Below, one piece after another: positions 59,938 to 64,000 of a DNA stretch of 64,000 nt (its first letter is position 1; each line of letters opens with the position of its first letter). The stretch spans positions 278,953-342,952 of the forward strand of contig JACONL010000001.1 in assembly GCA_014332745.1 (NCBI GenBank), written 5' to 3'. The notes below the pieces were generated by a model that did not search any database, was not told the origin of the DNA, and saw nothing but the letters and a program-made list of their open reading frames with translations. A program made the position numbers and the translations under genes. This DNA comes from Alphaproteobacteria bacterium GM7ARS4 (GTDB taxonomy: Bacteria > Pseudomonadota > Alphaproteobacteria > GM7ARS4).

Positions 59938-60177
59938 ATGGCGTATAAAGCGAGCGATTTGAGTGTTCTTGCCTATGCCAACGGCTTTACGCTGTGGCAC
60001 TACAAGACGAGTGATAACGCGGCGGCGGTCAAGGCTGATGGCTACTTCAATGATGCCCATGAGATTTTGCGTCGAGATGACGTGATTTTACATACGAGTG
60101 GCGCATTATTGCGTGTGTCTGCCAAGGCGAGCAATCCTTTGGCGAGCAAGGCCATAGAGGTGAAGACGCCAAGCTAA
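59938..60177 (+). CDS. Capsid-adjacent phage protein (possible head decoration)
   Basis: A 79-residue protein with ANGFTLWHYKTSDNAAAVKADGYFNDAH and DDVILHTSG, a pattern seen in small proteins encoded right after podophage capsid genes. A decoration or head-fibre role is inferred from position only. GGAG precedes the ATG. A gap of about 110 bases follows. Confidence 0.65.
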   Translation: MAYKASDLSVLAYANGFTLWHYKTSDNAAAVKADGYFNDAHEILRRDDVILHTSGALLRVSAKASNPLASKAIEVKTPS

Positions 60178-60286
60178 AAGGCGCGTAAGGACGAGCAAAG
60201 GAGGGATTGATGGCGTGTGTGATGGCGCTCTGGGGGCATTCTTCCTTTGCTCTGTGGTGGTGTGAGGATGAGAGGGCGAGGATAGG

Positions 60287-60856
60287 ATGACGGACTCAAG
60301 AGATTTATGTGCGAGGGCTTTTGCCAAGATAGGGGAGACGGGATTTTCGTCTCTGGGCGATGATAGTGAGGCGGGGAGGATTGCCTCTGTATTGTATCGT
60401 GGCGTGTGTGATGGTTTTTTATCAGCACATTATTGGAATTTTGCGTTGCGGCGGCAGATGCTTCCTCGCCTTTTGCGAGGGGGCAGGAGTGGGCATCTCT
60501 ATAGCTTTGCTCTTCCGCGAGATTTTTTGCGCGCCGTATCAGCTGGCCGTGATGATACGGGGCGGGGGCTTGTGTATCACATTGCTGGCACGCTTCTCGA
60601 GGCGGATAGTGAGCGTGTTGTCCTTACGTATATTGCGCGGGTTGCCGAGTCTTTTTTCCCGCCTTTTTTTCAGGAGGCGTTCGTGGGACATCTTGCGGCT
60701 GAATTTTGCATTCCTCTGACGGAGAACACGAGCAGGGCGAGGGCTTTGCGTGAGCGGGCGACCATGCTCTTACGGGAGGCAAAATTGATTGATGCGCAGC
60801 AAGATACGCCTCATGCCTTTGAAGATTTTTCTTTGATAGAGGAGCGTATGTCATGA
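60287..60856 (+). CDS. Tail tubular protein A, T7 gp11 family
   Basis: A 189-residue tail-adaptor protein that joins the portal to the nozzle. ARAFAKIGETGFSSLGDDSEAGR, HYWNFALRRQML, YSFALPRDFLRAV and FFPPFFQEAFVGHLAAEFC are characteristic. Start chosen at the ATG after GAGGATAGG. It overlaps the gp12-like gene by four bases. Confidence 0.9.
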   Translation: MTDSRDLCARAFAKIGETGFSSLGDDSEAGRIASVLYRGVCDGFLSAHYWNFALRRQMLPRLLRGGRSGHLYSFALPRDFLRAVSAGRDDTGRGLVYHIAGTLLEADSERVVLTYIARVAESFFPPFFQEAFVGHLAAEFCIPLTENTSRARALRERATMLLREAKLIDAQQDTPHAFEDFSLIEERMS

Positions 60857-62943
60857 CGAGGAGTGTTCATTTTAAGAATTCTTTCAATAGTGGCGAATGG
60901 GACGAGTCTCTTTATGGGAGGACAGATCTTGCTCAATTTAACAATGCGGCCTCATGCTTGTCTAATGTTCTCATTCACCCTGAGGGTGGTATTGCCCGTC
61001 GGCCTGGTCTCTTATTTCTCCATGATGTTGCCAGCGATGGGCGCTTGGCGCGTTTTGCCTTTAGTCGCGAGCAAGTCTATCTTGTTTTTTTCGGGGTGAA
61101 CGTCATTCGCGTGTATCGAAACAATCTGTTGCAAGCGACTCTGACGTCGCCTTGGTCTGATGACCATCTTCCCCATCTCTGTTGGGTGCAAAGTGGGGAT
61201 ACGATGATTATCACCCATGAGGATGTTGCGCCCCGCATGCTTGTGCGTGCTGTCAATAAGGAGGGGCAGGCGACATGGACGCTCATGGAGAGTCCTGTGA
61301 CGCGTACAGGCGACAATCCCTATCATGGACAAGCACAGCATCGCATGGTCAGTCATCTGGGACATTATTGGCACATGCCCTATTCGGCTTTATGGCCACA
61401 AGATGTTGTGTGGGCGCTTGATTATAAGACGCTTCCCTCTGTCTCTTTCACGACACGGACGTTCTTTTTAGGTGAGACGCTCAAGGCGTATCGTGATGCC
61501 TTGCAAGGGACGATGATGCGCTATGAAGGCACGGAGGGCGTGTTTTATTTTTACCTGTCGAAGGTTGCCTTCAAGGAGCAGGCGGGACATCGCGTTGTGG
61601 CCGTGTCGGCCTCCCTCATCATAGAGGGTGGCGGGACGTATACGGGGACGTTTATCGATAAGGAAAAGCCATTGGAGGGTGAATTAGGCGTCTTGGACTT
61701 CTCGTCTCTTCGTGGTTGGCCTCGCTGTTGTTTGTTTTATCAAGGGCGTTTTGCCTTTGCGGGCAGTGCGGGGCGTCCCAATCGTTTATGGATGTCTCAG
61801 AGTCATGACATTTGGAATTTTCATCTAGGCGAGTCGTTGGATGATGAAGCGATCATCCTCGATATTGTCGATGACGAGATTAATGGGATTCGTGAGGTCG
61901 GTGTCGGTCGGGAGTTGCAACTCTTCACATCCAGTGCGGAGTGGGGTGTTGTGGGTGATGTGCTCACGCCAAGCACCGCTGTCATCCGTAAGGAGACATC
62001 CCATGGCATTTATGGCGCGCGGCGTATTGCGCCTCTTTATGTGGATGGGGCGATGCTGTTTATCGGGCGGGACGGGACTCACCTACGGGAGATGTATTAC
62101 CAAGTGGATACGGATTCTTATTTAGCGGGTGATTTATCGCTACTCTCCAGTGCCATGTTGGAAGCGCCTTTAGAGCAGGTTTATGACAAACAGCGTCATG
62201 TGGTCTACATTCCTTGTGAGGCGGGGCATATGGCGGTTCTCACTGTGGAGCGGTCGCAACAGGTGGCGGGTTGGTCGTGCTTACGGACTCAGGGGCGTTT
62301 TCGTTCTGTGGCTGTGGTGGGGGACATTGTCTATTGTTTGGTGGAGCGTCTGACGGCTGATGGCACAAAGCGTTTTTGTCTCGAGTGTTTCAAGGAGGAT
62401 CTGTTTGTCGATAGTGGCGTTGAATTGGGTTTAGAGGAGACAGTGGCGTCTCGCGCCATATGGTCTCACAAGACGCTCATGGCGTTTCAGGGGCTAGAGG
62501 CTTATGTGTCGGCTGACCATGTCATGTATGGCATGATTGGCGAGGATGGCGACGGTGAACATCATGGGGTTGTTTTGGCTGGTGATACGTTGCGTTTGCC
62601 TCAGGCGGCGCGACATGTCGTCATAGGGTTGCCTTATGCCCACGAGATAGCGCCTTTACCGATGGAGTCGGCGAGCGGTTCTTTTCGTCCCATTGATGTG
62701 ACGTTTCAACTTTTGCGGAGCGGGGCGATGGCGTTGGATAGTGGCGGTGGCGTTCGTGCCATGCCGTTGCGTGTGGCGTCTGAGGGGCGGGTTGCCACGG
62801 ACACGCCTCTCTATAGTGGCACACTAACGGTGCAGAGTAGCGGCTGGCGGCGACATCAAGGGATCTTGTGGCGTATTCTTCAGACGAGTCCCGTGCCTTT
62901 TCACCTCTTATCCGTCAAAACCCATATCAAGGTGATAGAATAA
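60853..62943 (+). CDS. Tail tubular protein B (nozzle), T7 gp12 family
   Basis: A 696-residue nozzle protein. The N terminus SFNSGEWDESLYGRTDLAQF and NVLIHPEGGIARRPGL, then FYQGRFAFAGSAGRPNRLWMSQSHD and FTSSAEWGVVGDVLTPS with the SHGIYG element, are signatures of the family. The frame is intact over its whole length and the last third shows the usual variable beta domains. The stop overlaps the next start (TAATG). Confidence 0.93.
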   Translation: MTRSVHFKNSFNSGEWDESLYGRTDLAQFNNAASCLSNVLIHPEGGIARRPGLLFLHDVASDGRLARFAFSREQVYLVFFGVNVIRVYRNNLLQATLTSPWSDDHLPHLCWVQSGDTMIITHEDVAPRMLVRAVNKEGQATWTLMESPVTRTGDNPYHGQAQHRMVSHLGHYWHMPYSALWPQDVVWALDYKTLPSVSFTTRTFFLGETLKAYRDALQGTMMRYEGTEGVFYFYLSKVAFKEQAGHRVVAVSASLIIEGGGTYTGTFIDKEKPLEGELGVLDFSSLRGWPRCCLFYQGRFAFAGSAGRPNRLWMSQSHDIWNFHLGESLDDEAIILDIVDDEINGIREVGVGRELQLFTSSAEWGVVGDVLTPSTAVIRKETSHGIYGARRIAPLYVDGAMLFIGRDGTHLREMYYQVDTDSYLAGDLSLLSSAMLEAPLEQVYDKQRHVVYIPCEAGHMAVLTVERSQQVAGWSCLRTQGRFRSVAVVGDIVYCLVERLTADGTKRFCLECFKEDLFVDSGVELGLEETVASRAIWSHKTLMAFQGLEAYVSADHVMYGMIGEDGDGEHHGVVLAGDTLRLPQAARHVVIGLPYAHEIAPLPMESASGSFRPIDVTFQLLRSGAMALDSGGGVRAMPLRVASEGRVATDTPLYSGTLTVQSSGWRRHQGILWRILQTSPVPFHLLSVKTHIKVIE

Positions 62944-63374
62944 TGTCAGCATTTTTTTCTGTGTTAGATCCTCTGACTCGTCATTACGAGCAGGATTACA
63001 AGAACAAACAACAGGCGAAGCAAGCCACGCTTCAGGCACAGCAAAGAGCCTTAGAGGAGAAGATAGCGCGTCAAGACCATATGGCAGAGACGCGGCGCGA
63101 CATGGCGACTCTCAATGCGCAGATGGCGGCATCAGGCGGTGGCACAGGGAGCGGCACAAGTGGCAATGCTCTCTTTCGCAATTTGCTTGCCCTCAGCGCG
63201 CGGGAAAGTGGACGGCAACAAGCGCGTCACCTTCTCGAGCGGCAACGTTTTGCTCTCGATACGCAGACGCGCCAGATGTTAGGGCGTTTTGCCAAGAGGC
63301 GTTATCTCATTAAAGCGGCAGAAGCAGCGAGCAATGAAGGCGCAAAAACATCTCTTCGGGCAGCAGCGGGGTAA
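62943..63374 (+). CDS. Internal-virion-like phage protein
   Basis: A 143-residue, alanine- and glutamine-rich helical protein (YKNKQQAKQATLQAQQRALEEK) with a glycine-serine hinge. Placement after gp12 and composition resemble T7 internal virion protein gp14, but there is no firm match. The much larger gp15 and gp16 type proteins do not follow. Confidence 0.5.
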   Translation: MSAFFSVLDPLTRHYEQDYKNKQQAKQATLQAQQRALEEKIARQDHMAETRRDMATLNAQMAASGGGTGSGTSGNALFRNLLALSARESGRQQARHLLERQRFALDTQTRQMLGRFAKRRYLIKAAEAASNEGAKTSLRAAAG

Positions 63375-63379
63375 GGGAT

Positions 63380-63805
63380 ATGGTGAAAGCGCAACAAGCA
63401 CATGAGACAACCTCAGGCGCGACATCCCTCGCCATATCTTATGGCCATGTGTTGGCACGTTATATCCCTCCCATCATAGAGTCCTATGACGCCTTTATCC
63501 ATCAAGGGCCACCCCATGAGCCTAAAGAGTTTGCTGAATGGCATCAAGCATGTCGCCATGCTCTTCACCATATAGAGGCGTTAATGAAGTTAGTCGCCAT
63601 GAGCATTGAGGGCGGGGGCACTGGGGGTGCTGGCGCTAGGGGAGGCGATAGCACGGAGAGCGCTCAGCGTCAGCAAGAGGCGCAAGCGCAGATGATTCGT
63701 AAGGCACAGCAGGATTTACGCCGCTACCTCGCCCACAAAACAGCAAAGGACGTCAGCCCTTCCCATACCCCTGATGTTGATGACGGCGCGCGCCATGACA
63801 CCTAA
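63380..63805 (+). CDS. Phage protein of unknown function, possible small terminase
   Basis: A 141-residue helical protein placed directly before the large terminase gene, which it overlaps by 11 bases. HEPKEFAEWHQACRHALHHIEALMKLV and a glycine-rich linker before a C-terminal helix are visible. Position suggests a small terminase subunit; the sequence does not prove it. Confidence 0.45.
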   Translation: MVKAQQAHETTSGATSLAISYGHVLARYIPPIIESYDAFIHQGPPHEPKEFAEWHQACRHALHHIEALMKLVAMSIEGGGTGGAGARGGDSTESAQRQQEAQAQMIRKAQQDLRRYLAHKTAKDVSPSHTPDVDDGARHDT

Positions 63806-64000
63806 GGCGCGTTGCGAACATCATCTTGACGCCATGCCATGCGACTTCAGCACGTTTCTCTGGTTATGGAATGATACGGAGAGGCGTTCTACACCGTCCG
63901 TCCATCTTATGATGAGTGGCTGGCTCGACTCGATGGTAGCGGCGCGCAAGCAAGGGCTTGTTCTTCTTGCCTTTCGTGGTGCTGGCAAATCCACTTTGGT
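63795..64000 (+). CDS. Terminase large subunit, N-terminal part (cut by window end)
   Basis: The first 68 codons of a DNA-packaging ATPase-nuclease, read from the sequence itself. The Walker A LLAFRGAGKSTLV is present near residues 56-68, preceded by FLWLWNDTERRS and HLMMSGWLDSM, the usual lead-in of podophage terminases. The gene continues beyond the window. Confidence 0.85.
   Translation, partial: MTPKARCEHHLDAMPCDFSTFLWLWNDTERRSTPSVHLMMSGWLDSMVAARKQGLVLLAFRGAGKSTL

Larger units (their letters stand above)
54040..64000 (+). mobile_element. T7-like podoviral structural module (prophage or derived element), continues past window
   Basis: Ten or more phage genes on one strand: tail-fibre-type, small protein, portal, Bbp19-like, scaffold, capsid, capsid-adjacent, tail tubular A, tail tubular B, internal-virion-like and terminase large subunit. 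All are open. No phage RNA polymerase, DNA polymerase, integrase or lysis gene is seen on this side, and no att repeat could be recognised. The left boundary is set by the repressor and its sites. Confidence 0.88.

Noticed and set aside
1-64000. Insertion sequences or transposase genes
   Set aside because: None seen: no transposase motifs and no terminal inverted repeats with flanking duplications were recognised.

Overview
The window looks like chromosomal DNA from an alphaproteobacterium of intermediate GC content. The evidence is gene order and gene families: rho facing maf-aroE-coaE-dnaQ, petABC, pheA-kdsB, perM-hdaA, uvrC-pgsA with moaD-moaE, ubiK-ybjN-proC, plus COQ9, NDUFS4- and NDUFA9-like proteins, ChvI and HdaA. 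The cell respires aerobically with ubiquinone, complex I and cytochrome bc1, makes molybdenum cofactor, and very probably uses pyrroloquinoline quinone (PQQ). I cannot name the genus.

Layout. 1-1 kb: divergent rho/maf with an AT-rich spacer holding several near-consensus DnaA boxes, a candidate replication origin. 1-5.4 kb: a tightly overlapping plus-strand operon maf-aroE-coaE-dnaQ-purE-purK. 5.3-14.8 kb: COQ9-like, def, rpsU, tRNA-Thr, a SoxYZ-like carrier with a metallo-beta-lactamase protein (quinoprotein relay type), an NDUFA9-like protein, a possible glycosyltransferase, lysA, a tiny lipoprotein, argH and a TlpA-like thioredoxin. 14.8-27.7 kb: petABC, cca, DUF6111-like, pheA-kdsB, pmbA, a frameshifted PPi-type phosphofructokinase, hom, a tiny lipoprotein, a gamma-carbonic anhydrase, an unpaired DNA methyltransferase and argC. 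27.8-39.7 kb: gyrA-coaD, uppP, a YeeZ-like SDR, pyrF, tRNAs, NDUFS4, chvI, a second unpaired methyltransferase, a 26-residue pqqA gene, anmK, hdaA and perM. 40-53.4 kb: uvrC-pgsA-mobB-moeA-moaD-moaE, ilvE, a two-component pair, proC-ybjN-ubiK, a nitroreductase, a VanX-like dipeptidase, tsaB and a secreted nuclease.

From about 54.0 kb to the end lies a T7-like podoviral structural module: tail-fibre-type protein, portal, Bbp19-like protein, scaffold, capsid, tail tubular A and B, and the start of the terminase large subunit. An S24-family self-cleaving repressor gene stands at its left edge and reads away from it. Phage promoters are host type (TTGACA-17 bp-TATATA), and each -10 element is embedded in the same inverted repeat (ATAGG-N8-CCTAT), which suggests one repressor controls the whole module.

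Short tandem repeats of 9-15 nt recur through the window, within and beside genes. One has produced the phosphofructokinase frameshift and another has triplicated the pyrF start codon. Several very short genes (pqqA and two lipoproteins) and a probable non-AUG start for rpsU would be missed by standard gene calling.
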